Assembly: GCF_030690345.1 (NCBI RefSeq)
Contig: NZ_JAUYGV010000001.1
Location: 310,001 to 374,000, forward strand
DNA from: Rheinheimera sp.
GTDB taxonomy: Bacteria > Pseudomonadota > Gammaproteobacteria > Enterobacterales > Alteromonadaceae
DNA: 64,000 nt
Direction of reading: 5' to 3'
This document shows, piece by piece, positions 46,934 through 55,527 of this stretch (positions within the stretch are counted from its first letter, which is position 1; each line of letters opens with the position of its first letter). The notes beneath the pieces are model-generated. The model searched no databases. It was not told where the DNA came from and saw only the letters and a list, made by a program, of their open reading frames with translations. The position numbers were made by a program, and so were the translations under genes.

Positions 46934-48229
46934 TTACTTTTTACGCAAAAAAGCTTCATAGGCGCTGATAAAGTCATCATTTACGCCCTGTTTATCTTTG
47001 TTATTCAGCTCTGTCGCCAATTCAGCATGCAGGGCTTTGTAGCGCGCCCACAACCGTGCCTGGCGCTGTGCCGGGTTTAATTTATCGACAAAGCTGCCGC
47101 CGAAGTCGCCGGCTTCAATTCGCTGCGGTGCCAATTGTGATAACAAACCTATCATTGCCCCACCGGCACCGGCAATAATGGCCGATTCATGCCGGCTGAT
47201 ATCAGCAAAAGCCTCTGCTATTGCCTGACGTGGTGGCATAAAACTGGAGCCCTGACGGTTAAATAAGTTATGAAAAGCATCATCAATGTTGGCAGAAAAC
47301 TTAAGCGGGTTATTTTCCCGCTGCTGAAAGGTGGTTTGATTCACCCGAAAACTGTTTTTCACTTCAGAGCGTGCATGCATCACCGTGATAACGCCCTGCA
47401 AAGATTGCTGTAACGCTTGCCCCAGTTGTTCCCACCAGGCAGCAGAATCAGCAGCCTGCAGGTTAGCTTCAGACACGCCTAAACCTTTAAGAAAGGCTTG
47501 CAAGTGCGCGTGCCCATCAGTGGCGGATGTTTGTTTTAACGGTTTGTCGACAGCAGGCTGTTTAATACCGGTTTGCAATGCTGCCGGAGTAACAGCTGCA
47601 GCAACGCTGTTATCGTTAGTTTGCCAGGCTGAGGCCCAGTCATCCGGTATCAGCGCTGCCGGTGCCAAAAAGTGGTCGTCCATTACCAGTTCTGCCCCGG
47701 CGCGATGCTCCGGTAATGCCGTATCAGCAGTGCTTCTGCCAAAACTGCTGCCTGACACATCAGATACCAGCATGCCATTGCCCGCAGGGGCGACTGCATT
47801 GCGCTGTGATAATGCGTCATTCTGCACAGCCTGCACCCTGGCTGGCTGTATCGTAGCGGGTTGTATCGTTGCAGGTTTTGACTGTAAATCTGCTACCGTT
47901 TGTAATTCATCTATCAGCGCGACCTGGATCTCATAATCGCCCATACACAGCAGATCACCGTGTTTCAGTGTGTAACTGTTGCCCTGCCCCAGGGCGTCTA
48001 CCGCGCGGTTAACAAAAAGTCCGTTGGTGGATTTATCTGTGATGGTAAAAGCGCCGTTCTGATGGCTGATAACGGCATGCTCTGATGACACTACCCGCTC
48101 AGGGTCCGGCAAGTACCAATCGGCCTGCTCTGAGCGGCCTAAGGTGCCGCCACTGCTGTCGAAGCGTTTTACGGCAACCTGTCGCGGTGATAACCTGTGA
48201 TAACTCAGTACTGACAACTCAAGTAGCAT
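46934..48229 (-). CDS. tagH: T6SS FHA-domain protein TagH (Fha)
   Basis: The 431-residue protein has an N-terminal FHA domain with GRSEQADWYLPD, SSEHAVIS and DKSTNGLFVN, the phosphothreonine-binding loops. A variable linker with a small IQPATIQPA repeat follows. The C-terminal domain (NPLKFSANIDDAFHNLF ... YKALHAELA) is the TagH type. It should bind a phosphorylated partner made by the kinase at 48476 and start assembly. First gene of the long minus-strand T6SS operon; AAGGG precedes the ATG. Confidence 0.93.
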   Translation of the reverse strand: MLLELSVLSYHRLSPRQVAVKRFDSSGGTLGRSEQADWYLPDPERVVSSEHAVISHQNGAFTITDKSTNGLFVNRAVDALGQGNSYTLKHGDLLCMGDYEIQVALIDELQTVADLQSKPATIQPATIQPARVQAVQNDALSQRNAVAPAGNGMLVSDVSGSSFGRSTADTALPEHRAGAELVMDDHFLAPAALIPDDWASAWQTNDNSVAAAVTPAALQTGIKQPAVDKPLKQTSATDGHAHLQAFLKGLGVSEANLQAADSAAWWEQLGQALQQSLQGVITVMHARSEVKNSFRVNQTTFQQRENNPLKFSANIDDAFHNLFNRQGSSFMPPRQAIAEAFADISRHESAIIAGAGGAMIGLLSQLAPQRIEAGDFGGSFVDKLNPAQRQARLWARYKALHAELATELNNKDKQGVNDDFISAYEAFLRKK

Positions 48230-48475
48230 ATCCCTTAGTCCCGCTTCCCGTTCCTGACACTAAAAACACAATTTGTTTACCGTAAATCGACGCAAAAGAT
48301 TAAGTTAAATTTATTGTTGCGTCAATAGCGCATAAATTAACAATCAAGCAAAATACAGTGATGACTACAGCACAATTATATGGAATAATCGCGTTAATTT
48401 AACATTCAGCCGTTCTAAGATTGTGTAATTATCAGTGTGGCGACAATCAGTACCTGACTTAACAAGGAGTGCATT
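48230..48475. promoter_or_regulatory. Divergent control region of the T6SS cluster
   Basis: This 246-base AT-rich gap separates tagH (minus) from the kinase gene (plus) and must hold both promoters. I could not find a convincing -35/-10 pair or a -24/-12 sigma-54 element. There is no VasH-type activator in the locus. Confidence 0.45.
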
Positions 48476-50488
48476 ATGGCGGTTCAGGACAGCACCGGCA
48501 TTGACGGTTTAACCAACGATGCTGCAACGGATGCAGATAAAACGCGTTATGCCGTTAAATCCCCCGTTCAGGCAGTTAATACGGCGGCGGTGCCCGCGAT
48601 ACAGGAAGGTATGCTGATAAAGGAGCGCTATTTGCTGGAGAGCAAAATAGGCTCCGGCGGTATGAGCGATATATACCGCGCCACTGATATATTCCTGCGC
48701 GATGCCGGCGTGGCTAACAACACTGTCGCGATTAAAGTACTGCAGCAGCAATTTGTCAGCCAGCCCGAAGCACTGCAGCTGTTGCTGCAAGAAGCGCATA
48801 AAACCCAGTTGCTGTCGCACCCGAATATCGTTCGGGTATTTGACGTCGACGTTGATCAACAGCATTACTTTATCGTGATGGAATTTCTCGACGGCGAAAG
48901 TTTGGAGCAAGTGATCAAACGTTATAAGCCCAAAGGCTTGCCACTGAAATCCGCGTTAAAGTTGCTGCAGCAAATTGCTGACGCGCTGAACTTTGCTCAC
49001 CGCACTGGTATAGTACATGCCGATCTTAAGCCGGCTAATATTATGGTAAACCGTGCCGGTGAAGTTAAAGTACTCGACTTTGGCGTATCGCAAAAGCTGC
49101 AGTTAAACCACGATATTTACGCCGCTGAAACACACAGCCAAACAGCGCCGCTAAGCGGCTATACCCCTGCTTACGCCAGTCCGCAATTGTTGGCCGGTGA
49201 TACGCCCTGCGTTGCTGACGATGTGTTTTCTTTTGCCTGCCTGAGCTATGAGCTGCTTACCAGCAAACATCCGTTTGATCGCTTACCGGCGGACAAAGCT
49301 GCGCAGCAAAAGAAACAAGCCGCTAAGCCGGCGCATTTAAACCTGTTGCAATGGCATGCACTGCAGCAAGCGTTGCAGTTTGACAGCAACTTACGTAAAA
49401 CCAGTATCAGTGCCGTAATTAAGCAGTTTAATCAACCGGTATGGCAGTTGGCAGCTGCCGCAGCGGCAGTGATTGCTGTGGCTTGGGGGGGCTGGCATTA
49501 TCAGCAGCAGCAGCAAACAGAGTTACTGACATTGCAGCTAAAAGCGGAAGCTATTACAGAGCAACAACAACAGTATCAACAGTTAGCTGAAGCGCCCCCT
49601 GCCGACTTACTGAACGCTTTGGCACAGCATGAGCAAAACTCGTTGCAACGCGAAGCCTTATTGCGCTTGCGCCAGGACAGTGTTCTGCAGCATTTTGAGC
49701 GCCAAATTGATCAGATCATCAGCGATCGCAGTTTTAATTACCCGAACTATCCGCAAATTGAGCAGCTGCTGGCCAGCGCGGGCACTCTGTATCCTGACTC
49801 ACATTACCTGGCTGAGATACGCAGTAATATGCTGCGCAGCAAACAAGCCGCGATAGAAGTATTACGCTCAAGACTAAACCAGCTGTTGCTGAGCCAGCAA
49901 TATCAAAAGCAACCAGACGATACGCTGGACCCGTATAAAATCGTGGCCGAGCTGCAGCGCATAGATGCGCAGTATGTTGCGCGGCCGGAAGCGGCAGAGA
50001 CTGCAGCTTTTGTTGCCGCATTTGAACAAGCCGTAGCACAAAACAATGCGCCACAGCTGCAGCAACTTATTAACGTAGGCCAACTTATTTTCGCCAACCA
50101 CAGTGACACTGCTGAGCTGGTCGCTCATGGCCGGCAATTAGCTTCTGCGGTAGATGAAATGACAGACTACAGCGCAGCAGTGGCTGCAGACGGGCAGGCC
50201 ACGTTTCCGTATCAGGCCGCTGAGGTATTTTACCAGCACAGCTTTGACCTGCTGGAGCAGGAGCTGGCCAACAGCACCGACGTAGCAGGCGTCGACATCG
50301 TATACGACAAGCTGCAGCACTATAACGACCTGGTGCCGGCAGATTTTGTCTTACATACTGCTATGCGCCGTAAGCTGGCAGACAAGTACCTGAGCATATC
50401 CGGCGAATTGTTAAAAACCAATCAGGTCCGCACGGCAGAGCGTTTAATGCGCCGCGCTAATGAATTGATGAACAGTATCAACAGCTGA
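48476..50488 (+). CDS. T6SS-linked transmembrane Ser/Thr kinase (PpkA-like)
   Basis: The 670-residue protein has a Hanks-type kinase domain at about 50-320: glycine loop IGSGGMSDIYRA, catalytic lysine in VAIKVL, helix C glutamate in LLQEAHKTQ, HADLKPANI, and DFGVS. The usual HRD is HAD, so it is a non-RD kinase. A membrane helix (WQLAAAAAAVIAVAWGGWHY) follows and contains a run of seven G bases. The last 330 residues are Gln/Leu-rich helices and should be periplasmic. It is expected to phosphorylate the FHA protein or TssL. AAGGAG precedes the ATG. It is transcribed away from the rest of the cluster and converges on btuF. Confidence 0.92.
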   Translation: MAVQDSTGIDGLTNDAATDADKTRYAVKSPVQAVNTAAVPAIQEGMLIKERYLLESKIGSGGMSDIYRATDIFLRDAGVANNTVAIKVLQQQFVSQPEALQLLLQEAHKTQLLSHPNIVRVFDVDVDQQHYFIVMEFLDGESLEQVIKRYKPKGLPLKSALKLLQQIADALNFAHRTGIVHADLKPANIMVNRAGEVKVLDFGVSQKLQLNHDIYAAETHSQTAPLSGYTPAYASPQLLAGDTPCVADDVFSFACLSYELLTSKHPFDRLPADKAAQQKKQAAKPAHLNLLQWHALQQALQFDSNLRKTSISAVIKQFNQPVWQLAAAAAAVIAVAWGGWHYQQQQQTELLTLQLKAEAITEQQQQYQQLAEAPPADLLNALAQHEQNSLQREALLRLRQDSVLQHFERQIDQIISDRSFNYPNYPQIEQLLASAGTLYPDSHYLAEIRSNMLRSKQAAIEVLRSRLNQLLLSQQYQKQPDDTLDPYKIVAELQRIDAQYVARPEAAETAAFVAAFEQAVAQNNAPQLQQLINVGQLIFANHSDTAELVAHGRQLASAVDEMTDYSAAVAADGQATFPYQAAEVFYQHSFDLLEQELANSTDVAGVDIVYDKLQHYNDLVPADFVLHTAMRRKLADKYLSISGELLKTNQVRTAERLMRRANELMNSINS

Positions 50489-50489
50489 T

Positions 50490-51317
50490 TTAACGATAGC
50501 TGTCTATGCCCTCGCACAGCTGCTTAATACCGAGCAAGGTGCGGGGTGTAGTGCGATACAGATGATCAGCATTAACCGTTAAATACTGTTGCTTGCGCAC
50601 GGCCGGCAAAGCGTCAAAGCGCTGCCAGTAACTGAAATCGGCGACAAAATTTGTCCGTACCGGTTGAATAATGACTTGCGGCGCAGCCGCAATAACCTGC
50701 TCTATCCCCACTTGCGGATAATCGCCCTTAGCGCCGGCAAAAGGGTTTTGCGCTGCGCACAGCGTCAACATTTGCTGTGGCCAGGCGCTGTTAGCTACAG
50801 TACTTAGCGGCATGGTACCCATAGCAAAAAATACCGGCAGCGGGCGCTTATGCTGATACGCTGCTCTGAGTTGCTGCAGTTGCTGCGAAAAATCAGCAGC
50901 CAGAGCATTTGCCTCTGCTTCTAACCCGGTTAGTTGCCCCAACAGGCGCAGCTCTGTGGCAATATCTTCCAGTAGCAGTGGATCAGAAAATGCCACGGTA
51001 ATACCAAACTGCTGCAAACGGCTGATATCTGCCGCAGGGTTACCGCTGCGCCAGGCTATCACCAGGTCCGGTTTTAACGCTAATACTGCCTCCAGATTAA
51101 TCGCCGCATAGCTGGCTACGCTGGGTAAGCCTGCCGCCGCTGCCGGATAATCGCTGTAGTCGCTAACGCCAACGACCCTGTCGCCGGCACCAATGGCAAA
51201 CAACATTTCGGTGATATGTGGCGACAGCGCAATAATACGCTGTGGCGCTGCCTGCAGGCCGGCAGATAACAGCAGCACTAAGCACAAGGCATATTTCAGT
51301 GGCATGTATTTCACCAA
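50490..51317 (-). CDS. btuF: Cobalamin-binding periplasmic protein BtuF
   Basis: The 275-residue protein has a signal peptide (YALCLVLLLSAGLQAA) and a BtuF-type body: RIIALSPHITEMLFAIGAGDRVVGVSDYSDYPAAA, SYAAINLEAVLALKPDLVIAW. It should hand vitamin B12 to BtuCD. Its GTG start overlaps the cobO stop (GTGA), so it is translated from the same message; an ATG at 51305 is an alternative. It is the last gene of the operon and ends two bases from the kinase stop. Confidence 0.9.
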   Translation of the reverse strand: MVKYMPLKYALCLVLLLSAGLQAAPQRIIALSPHITEMLFAIGAGDRVVGVSDYSDYPAAAAGLPSVASYAAINLEAVLALKPDLVIAWRSGNPAADISRLQQFGITVAFSDPLLLEDIATELRLLGQLTGLEAEANALAADFSQQLQQLRAAYQHKRPLPVFFAMGTMPLSTVANSAWPQQMLTLCAAQNPFAGAKGDYPQVGIEQVIAAAPQVIIQPVRTNFVADFSYWQRFDALPAVRKQQYLTVNADHLYRTTPRTLLGIKQLCEGIDSYR

Positions 51318-51916
51318 TCAATTCCCCGCTGAGCTTTAATACCATTATCAAATGCATGTTTAACATTTTGAACTTCGCTAACGGTATCTGCCAGTTCAAT
51401 CAGCCGGCGGTGGCAGGCGCGGCCGGTGATCACCACATGCTGCGCCGGCGGCCGTTGCAGCAATGCCTGCTCGATGCGCGCCAGCGGCAGATAATGATAG
51501 CTGAGCATATAGGTCAGCTCGTCCAGCAACACCAGATCAATCGAGGGATCAGCTAAAAACTGCTCGGCCTGCAGCCATACCTGCTCTGCCGCTGCGATAT
51601 CTGCGGCCTTATCCTGGGTATCCCAGGTAAAGCCGGTCGCCATAACAGCAAACTGCACACCATGCTGCTGCAGCAAGTTTCGTTCGCCGCAATCCCAACT
51701 GCCTTTGATAAACTGCACCACTGCCGCCGTATAACCGTGGCCTGTTGCTCTGGCTACCGTGCCAAAACCCGAGGTAGATTTACCTTTACCGTTGCCGGTG
51801 ATCACCAGCAACAAGCCTTTTTCATCCACCGCGCCGGCTACTGCCGAATCCACCTGAGCTTTTAAGCGTTGTTGGCGCTCCTTGTGGCGTTGTTGCTTTA
51901 GTTCATCTGTTGTCAT
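51311..51916 (-). CDS. cobO: Cob(I)alamin adenosyltransferase (BtuR/CobO)
   Basis: The 201-residue protein has the P-loop GNGKGKSTS near residue 42 and later blocks GFTWDT, DLVLLDELTYMLSY and VVITGRACHRRLIELADTVSEV typical of CobO/BtuR. It attaches the adenosyl group to the cobalt of corrinoids using ATP. Its place between btuC and btuF means imported B12 is adenosylated on arrival. It follows btuC by eight bases. Confidence 0.95.
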   Translation of the reverse strand: MTTDELKQQRHKERQQRLKAQVDSAVAGAVDEKGLLLVITGNGKGKSTSGFGTVARATGHGYTAAVVQFIKGSWDCGERNLLQQHGVQFAVMATGFTWDTQDKAADIAAAEQVWLQAEQFLADPSIDLVLLDELTYMLSYHYLPLARIEQALLQRPPAQHVVITGRACHRRLIELADTVSEVQNVKHAFDNGIKAQRGIDW

Positions 51917-51924
51917 AACTACCG

Positions 51925-52917
51925 CTATAGCCGTTGCCGGCGCATAATGAGAAGAAAAAACACACTGCCGGCCAGTGACGTAATCACCCCCAGCGGTATT
52001 TCCTGTTGTGGCAATACTGTACGGGCCAGGTTATCTACCCAGATTAAAAATAGCGCCCCGACCACTGCAGATCCCAATAACAACCGCACCGAGGTTACGC
52101 CGAAAAAATGCCGCACTATATGCGGGATCATTAAACCAACAAAAGCAATGCCGCCGCATTGCGATACAATGCAAGCCGTTAACAAAGCTGTTGCCAGCAA
52201 TAACACCAGGCGCAAACGCCGTGTATTTACGCCTAAGGTGCGGGCGCTGTCATCACTGAGCAATAACGCATCCAACTGCCTGCGCAATGCCAATGCCAGC
52301 AGCAACACTAACAGCGTAACCGGCGCCAGCAACATAACGCTGTGCCAATTGCTTGGGCTTAAACTGCCCATTAACCAGAAAATTACCCGGTTCGCGGCGA
52401 AAGGCTCAGCAAAATACAAGATAAAGCTGCTGATGGCACTGAGCATAAAAGACACGGCCACCCCAGCCAACAGGGTAATTTCTATCTTGCGCCAGTTTTG
52501 CCCGGCACAGACAGCAAACACCAAAGCGACCGCAAATAAAGAACCGCAAAATGCCCCCAGCGCCACACTCACCAGCTGTGGCGGCAAGATCACGCTGACT
52601 AAGGTTGCACCCAGCCCGGCCCCGGCCATCAAACCAAATAGGTAAGGATCGGCCAGCGGATTACGGCTGGCATTTTGCAAAATAGCGCCGCTGATGGCCA
52701 GCCCGGCGCCAACCAAGACGCCACAGAGCAGGCGTGGCAGGCGGATTTGCCAGATAATGGTCTCTGCCAGTGCAGACTGCGGCACCTGCCCACTCAACAC
52801 CTTTATGATGTCGCTGATGCTTATTGCGGCGCTGCCAAAGCTCAGGCTCAGCAACATACTGATAAGCAGTAACAACACGGTCAATGACATTGCCAGGGTG
52901 TAATGCCGCTTTAACAT
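51925..52917 (-). CDS. btuC: Vitamin B12 ABC transporter permease BtuC
   Basis: The 330-residue FecCD-family permease has about ten membrane helices, with the conserved segments RLPRLLCGVLVGAGLAISGAILQ, NPLADPYLFGLMAGAGLGA and CGGIAFVGLMIPHIVRHFFG. The family also imports siderophores; B12 is preferred here because of cobO and btuF next door. It overlaps the btuD end by seven bases. Confidence 0.88.
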   Translation of the reverse strand: MLKRHYTLAMSLTVLLLLISMLLSLSFGSAAISISDIIKVLSGQVPQSALAETIIWQIRLPRLLCGVLVGAGLAISGAILQNASRNPLADPYLFGLMAGAGLGATLVSVILPPQLVSVALGAFCGSLFAVALVFAVCAGQNWRKIEITLLAGVAVSFMLSAISSFILYFAEPFAANRVIFWLMGSLSPSNWHSVMLLAPVTLLVLLLALALRRQLDALLLSDDSARTLGVNTRRLRLVLLLATALLTACIVSQCGGIAFVGLMIPHIVRHFFGVTSVRLLLGSAVVGALFLIWVDNLARTVLPQQEIPLGVITSLAGSVFFLLIMRRQRL

Positions 52918-53681
52918 ACCGGCTCCGGCATAAAAGTCACCTGTAACTTCTGCAAACGGCTTTGCATACTGACTTCACAGGGCAAACCAAACACCGCTTG
53001 CAACAATGCCGGTTGCAATACCTGCGCCGGGCTGCCAAAAGCACATTGCCGGCCTTGATGTAACAGCAAAATTTTGTCGCAATACAGCGCGGCCAGATTT
53101 AAATCGTGTAAACAAGCCAGTACCGGAATGGCTAAACTGCGGGCCAGTTGTAATACCTGGTGTTGATACTGTACATCTAAATGATTGGTCGGCTCGTCCA
53201 GCAACAATAACGCCGGCTGCTGCACCAGGGCGCGGGCGATATACAGCCGTTGCAATTCACCACCGGATAAGGTGTCAGTCAACTGCTGTGCTTTGTCGGT
53301 TAACCCCACTTTTTGCAGCGCTAACTGCACCTGGTGTTTGTCATGGCTGTTGCTCAGCTCAAACCAGCTTTTATGTGGCAACAGCCCCATGGTAGCAACT
53401 TGCTCTACCGTTAATGCAAACAATGGCGGTGTAGTTTGGCTGACCACGGCCAGGGTTTTGGCCAGTTCGCGGTTGCTATAGAGTGGCAACGGCCGCTGGC
53501 GCAGCAGTATATCGCCACTGTCAGCTGTCAACTCACGTTGGATCAGGCGCAATAGCGAACTCTTACCGGCACCATTAGGGCCGATAATGCCAATAAACTC
53601 ACCCTGCTGTTGGGAAAAATTAATGTTGTGCAGTACAGCTTGTGTACCAAGCTGTAATGACACAGCTGAAAGTTTCAGCAA
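52911..53681 (-). CDS. btuD: Vitamin B12 ABC transporter ATPase BtuD
   Basis: The protein of about 256 residues has Walker A GPNGAGKSS, the signature LSGGELQRLYIARAL and Walker B LLLLDEPTNHLD. It powers BtuC. The start is set at a TTG (53681), which has AGGAG 6 bases upstream; longer frames without a start motif would add some 34 residues that do not look like an ABC protein. It is the first gene of the btu operon. Confidence 0.88.
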   Translation of the reverse strand: MLKLSAVSLQLGTQAVLHNINFSQQQGEFIGIIGPNGAGKSSLLRLIQRELTADSGDILLRQRPLPLYSNRELAKTLAVVSQTTPPLFALTVEQVATMGLLPHKSWFELSNSHDKHQVQLALQKVGLTDKAQQLTDTLSGGELQRLYIARALVQQPALLLLDEPTNHLDVQYQHQVLQLARSLAIPVLACLHDLNLAALYCDKILLLHQGRQCAFGSPAQVLQPALLQAVFGLPCEVSMQSRLQKLQVTFMPEPVC

Positions 53682-53705
53682 AACCCACTCCTGACCAAAG
53701 CAGCA

Positions 53706-53721
53706 GCGGGTATGCACCCGC
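53706..53721. promoter_or_regulatory. Hairpin in the btuD leader
   Basis: GCGGGT and ACCCGC pair exactly around a four-base loop, 14 bases before the AGGAG ribosome site of btuD. It could affect translation initiation. The leader is too short (at most about 130 bases) and shows none of the conserved blocks for a standard cobalamin riboswitch. Confidence 0.35.
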
Positions 53722-53764
53722 ACCAAAGCGGACTTAGTGTAACAGAAAAAGATTTCGCGCCGCA

Positions 53765-53793
53765 AAATGAAAAACGCCGGCATTAAGCCGGCA
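53765..53793 (-). terminator. Intrinsic terminator of the small secreted-protein gene
   Basis: The stem GCCGGC (53776-53781), loop of five and GCCGGC (53787-53792) are followed on the minus strand by GTTTTTCATTTT. It lies 24 bases after the stop of the gene at 53817-54209 and before the btu operon. Confidence 0.75.
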
Positions 53794-53816
53794 TTTTCGC
53801 TGCTAAAACCGCACTA

Positions 53817-54209
53817 TTAATCTAAGGCACTGACTAAGGTTTTATCCAGCCCGTCTTCTTTCAGGATCTTCACAATAGCCTGGCAGTGTTCAATAGTGAA
53901 ATCGCCTTCAGCAATTTGGCTATTGAGCATATTGCGGCGTTTCATCACAATGTCCGCTACCATTTTTTGGTTGGCGCCATCAACACCGCCCATCTTGCTG
54001 TGTAACTTATCCAGATACGGATACAAGGTTTTTTCAGCATCATAAGCTGCAGCACGAACTGTCGGATGAAAATCTTCGCAGGCATTAAGATTGAGTAAAT
54101 AAAAGTTAAGATAACCGGCCACGGTTACCAATTTATAATCTTGTGTATCGGCAGCAGCGGAGGTTGAAAACACTGCTGCAGCGATCACTGCACTTGCCCA
54201 TTTTTTCAT
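53817..54209 (-). CDS. Small secreted protein of unknown function
   Basis: The 130-residue protein has a signal peptide (MKKWASAVIAAAVFSTSAAA) and a helical mature part with two cysteines (in NACEDFHP and EHCQAIV) that could form a disulfide in the periplasm. I do not recognise the family; size and cysteine placement are loosely like small periplasmic immunity proteins but the key motifs are missing. The ATG at 54209 follows AGGAAG; a GTG seven codons upstream would begin before that ribosome site. Confidence 0.72.
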   Translation of the reverse strand: MKKWASAVIAAAVFSTSAAADTQDYKLVTVAGYLNFYLLNLNACEDFHPTVRAAAYDAEKTLYPYLDKLHSKMGGVDGANQKMVADIVMKRRNMLNSQIAEGDFTIEHCQAIVKILKEDGLDKTLVSALD

Positions 54210-54369
54210 TGTGACTTCCTGTTGGTTCACTTGCGTTGTTAATCAATCTAACCAGAAAGCACTGGTTTTGCAATGTTAACAGGCCAAAATAACCGGCCTT
54301 ACTACATCATTATGTTATCTGCCTGCTGGTTTTCTGTACGCCATACTATGCATGGCAACAAAAAGCCGT

Positions 54370-55308
54370 TCAGGCCCACAATATACTAAGCACAATTAAG
54401 CCCATCACAGCAGACATCGCCAATACCATATACAACGAGCTGGTTAGCCAAAATTTAACCAGGGTTTTGCCCCAGCTTTGGCGGTAGTAAAACTTTTGGC
54501 ATAATAATAAATACAGCGGCATCCATATAAACGCCAGCTCCGCCAAATGGCTGACTGCTGTTGCCAACCAGGGCCAGCTGATATGAGCCGGCAGTAACGA
54601 CAACGCCAGATAAAACACCGACATTTGCAGAATAAAGCTGTGGCTGTGCAACGCTACAATTAAGTGTTCCATAAAGTAACGCTCTGAGCGGATATACAAC
54701 AGCTTAAGCAACAGCGCAAACAGCGGCAGCAGCAGAAACATCATTTGCGGCGCCAGGCTGAAAAACTTATTTATCGCCAGCTTCGGGTTGGCAATGATAG
54801 CGGCTAGTTTGGTGTCAAACTGCTGCTGAGCATCGTCAGACAAAAAGGATATTCTGCTGTCGAACGGCGTTTGCTGCTGATCTTGCTGCAGATCGTGCTT
54901 CACCTCTGCCATTACCTCTGACAAGATTTTTCGCCCCTGCTCAATGTCTTCTGTCTGCTGCAGCGCTGTGCGCTCCGGCGATGTTATATTCACCGGGGTG
55001 TCAGGCAATAGTTTGGCAAAGATCAGAAAGGCGATAATCGAGGTAAATAAATACAACCGCAGTGGCGGCACATAAGGGACACGATGGCCCTGCACATAGC
55101 GGCTGCTTAAATAACCCGGCCGGAACCAAAGCGGTAACAACGTACGCCAAACTCTGGCATCCCAATTACTGAATTCGCCGAAAAACTCACTCACCACCCC
55201 GCTGACATTACGGATATAGCTCTTCTTTTCCTGACCACACTGATGACAAAAATCACCCTGTAAGCTGGTGTGGCAATTGTCGCAATATTGCTGCACTGCA
55301 GTATCCAT
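54370..55308 (-). CDS. DUF3667-type membrane protein with zinc ribbon
   Basis: The 312-residue protein begins with a C-x2-C...C-x2-C zinc ribbon (YCDNCHTSLQGDFCHQCGQ), then DUF3667 blocks: FSNWDARVWRTLLPLWFRPG, SSRYVQGHRVPYVPPLRLYLF. Three to five membrane helices follow, with a cytoplasmic or periplasmic loop of about 90 acidic residues in the middle (EDIEQGRKILSEVM). The function of the family is unknown. It is divergent from the export operon, with 219 bases between them. Confidence 0.8.
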   Translation of the reverse strand: MDTAVQQYCDNCHTSLQGDFCHQCGQEKKSYIRNVSGVVSEFFGEFSNWDARVWRTLLPLWFRPGYLSSRYVQGHRVPYVPPLRLYLFTSIIAFLIFAKLLPDTPVNITSPERTALQQTEDIEQGRKILSEVMAEVKHDLQQDQQQTPFDSRISFLSDDAQQQFDTKLAAIIANPKLAINKFFSLAPQMMFLLLPLFALLLKLLYIRSERYFMEHLIVALHSHSFILQMSVFYLALSLLPAHISWPWLATAVSHLAELAFIWMPLYLLLCQKFYYRQSWGKTLVKFWLTSSLYMVLAMSAVMGLIVLSILWA

Positions 55309-55384
55309 CTACATCTCACACTTTATTGTTTTTCTCCATGCTGATTCTACGTTAAGCAATTGTTTTAGCAACTGTTGTCCGCTA

Positions 55385-55419
55385 AGTGCCGGCGGACACT
55401 GTAACTGTCCGCGGACAGT
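55385..55419 (+). promoter_or_regulatory. Two tandem 16-bp dyads, candidate enhancer sites
   Basis: AGTGCCGGCGGACACT at 55385-55400 and ACTGTCCGCGGACAGT at 55404-55419 agree at 12 of 16 positions, lie 19 bp apart (two helix turns), and the second is a perfect palindrome. They sit about 60-100 bp upstream of a -24/-12 promoter, where an NtrC-type activator such as the one encoded at 60022 would bind. Confidence 0.65.
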
Positions 55420-55472
55420 GCCAAAAGTAGCCAAATAAACATAAAGAAGCGTAAAATCAATAACTTAAAAGT

Positions 55473-55487
55473 TGGCACCAAAGCTGC
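55473..55487 (+). promoter_or_regulatory. Sigma-54 (-24/-12) promoter of the export operon
   Basis: TGGCACCAAAGCTGC matches the RpoN consensus TGGCACG-N4-TTGC with two changes, keeping GG and GC ten bases apart. It lies 40 bases upstream of the hlyD-like ATG in an operon that encodes its own sigma-54 activator. Confidence 0.75.
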
Positions 55488-55527
55488 TTTATCACAGCAT
55501 TGAAAACAGATAAGGACAAGCAGAACA

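Noticed and set aside
47385-47936. 183-codon open frame antisense to tagH
   Set aside because: It mirrors the low-complexity linker of TagH and shows no independent coding signal.
53682-53816. Cobalamin riboswitch before btuD
   Set aside because: Too short and lacking the conserved B12-box-like blocks; only a small hairpin is present.
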